From: Candidatus Parcubacteria bacterium
GTDB taxonomy: Bacteria > Patescibacteriota > Patescibacteriia > Patescibacteriales > UBA12075
Length of the DNA stretch: 14,304 nucleotides
Assembly (NCBI GenBank): GCA_023139655.1
Contig: JAGLNE010000027.1
Location: 1 to 14,304, forward strand
Reading direction: 5' to 3'
Shown in pieces: positions 14,063-14,304 of the stretch. The notes under the pieces are model-generated. The model made no database searches. It had not been told where the DNA came from and saw nothing but the letters and a program-made list of their open reading frames with translations. The translations under genes were made by a program, and so were the position numbers. Numbering within the stretch: position 1 is the first letter of the stretch; every line of letters starts with the position of its first letter.

Positions 14063-14160
14063 ATCAAAAATCAAATCTCAAAATGCAAAATGACAAATCA
14101 AAATGCAAAAATTTAGACATTTTGATTTGTCATTTTGCATTTTGAGATTTGCATTTTGAT
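14063..14160. repeat. 33-bp perfect inverted repeat after nrnA
   Basis: Bases 14073-14105 are perfectly complementary to 14118-14150 around a 12-base loop. One further pair and then ATCAAAA/TTTTGAT (14063-14069 with 14154-14160) lengthen the stem. The arms are built from short direct repeats: CAAAATGCAAAA occurs at 14079-14090 and 14099-14110. There is no T-run after the stem, though the hairpin may still block 3' decay of nrnA mRNA. Confidence 0.85.
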
Positions 14161-14182
14161 TATATCTATTATACTTGATAGA

Positions 14183-14211
14183 TTGACTAAAAAAAATATT
14201 TAAGTTATCCT
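14183..14211 (+). promoter_or_regulatory. Candidate clpP promoter
   Basis: TTGACT (14183-14188), 17 bases, TATCCT (14206-14211). The -35 is the same as in the purM and infB promoters. The leader would be about 20-25 bases and has no Shine-Dalgarno site. Confidence 0.45.
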
Positions 14212-14238
14212 TAATTCGTAAATAATATAATAAACCAT

Positions 14239-14304
14239 ATGTCACTTGTTCCAACAGTAATTGAAAAATCCGGCCATTATGAGCGGGCTTATGATATTTA
14301 TTCC
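14239..14304 (+). CDS. clpP: ATP-dependent Clp protease proteolytic subunit, N-terminus only
   Basis: Only the first 22 codons are inside the window. The peptide LVPTVIEKSGHYERAYDIYS matches the conserved N-terminus of ClpP (typically LIPTVIE, then GERAYDIYS), the axial-loop region of this serine peptidase. The catalytic Ser-His-Asp residues lie beyond the end. ClpP forms a 14-subunit barrel that degrades proteins unfolded by ClpX or similar ATPases. The ATG at 14239 has no Shine-Dalgarno site. Confidence 0.85.
   Translation, partial: MSLVPTVIEKSGHYERAYDIYS

Noticed and set aside
14063..14160. CRISPR array
   Set aside because: The repeats form one inverted pair with a short loop, with no regularly spaced direct repeats and spacers.

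Overview
The window looks like a piece of a Candidate Phyla Radiation (Patescibacteria) chromosome. The signs are compact AT-rich housekeeping genes, mostly without Shine-Dalgarno sites, a TruB that ends at its catalytic domain, an IF-2 with a short N-terminus, a roughly 50-residue AbrB-type ORF, and intergenic gaps filled with imperfect palindromes. TGA ends at least one gene, so the standard bacterial code fits. Placement below superphylum level is not possible by eye.

Layout. 2-1291 (+): end of a membrane protein in which a YbhN/LPG-synthase-type segment is fused to a PAPS sulfotransferase domain. 1292-1566: a 179-bp element with 13-bp terminal inverted repeats, then a separate hairpin. 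1567-2250 (-): truB. 2321-3709 (+): a GT39/ArnT-like membrane glycosyltransferase, closed by a terminator. 3903-10165 (+): purN and purL with their own promoter, a terminator, a second promoter, purM, and a terminator. 10166-10634: a palindrome, a broken AbrB/SpoVT-like gene interrupted by a hairpin insert, a promoter, and a hairpin-rich leader. 10635-14058 (+): infB, rbfA and nrnA, with a large palindromic element between infB and rbfA. After a 33-bp perfect inverted repeat, the window ends in the first 22 codons of clpP.

How the genes work together. purN, purL and purM encode three consecutive steps of de novo purine synthesis (GAR to FGAR to FGAM to AIR) in pathway order. They differ from their neighbours in having strong Shine-Dalgarno sites, clean terminators and, by eye, higher GC. 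All three proteins are divergent. PurN has an insert of about 44 residues and a C-terminal tail that repeats a signature of FGAM synthase. The PurL glutaminase domain keeps its cysteine and histidine but has valine where the triad glutamate should be. infB, rbfA and nrnA are the usual bacterial translation/RNA cluster. truB, which often sits with them, lies upstream on the opposite strand, across the purine block.

Most worth checking: the FGAM-synthase signature at the end of PurN, the altered PurL glutaminase, the hairpin inside the AbrB-like ORF with a trimmed relative just before the infB start codon, and the membrane-sulfotransferase fusion.
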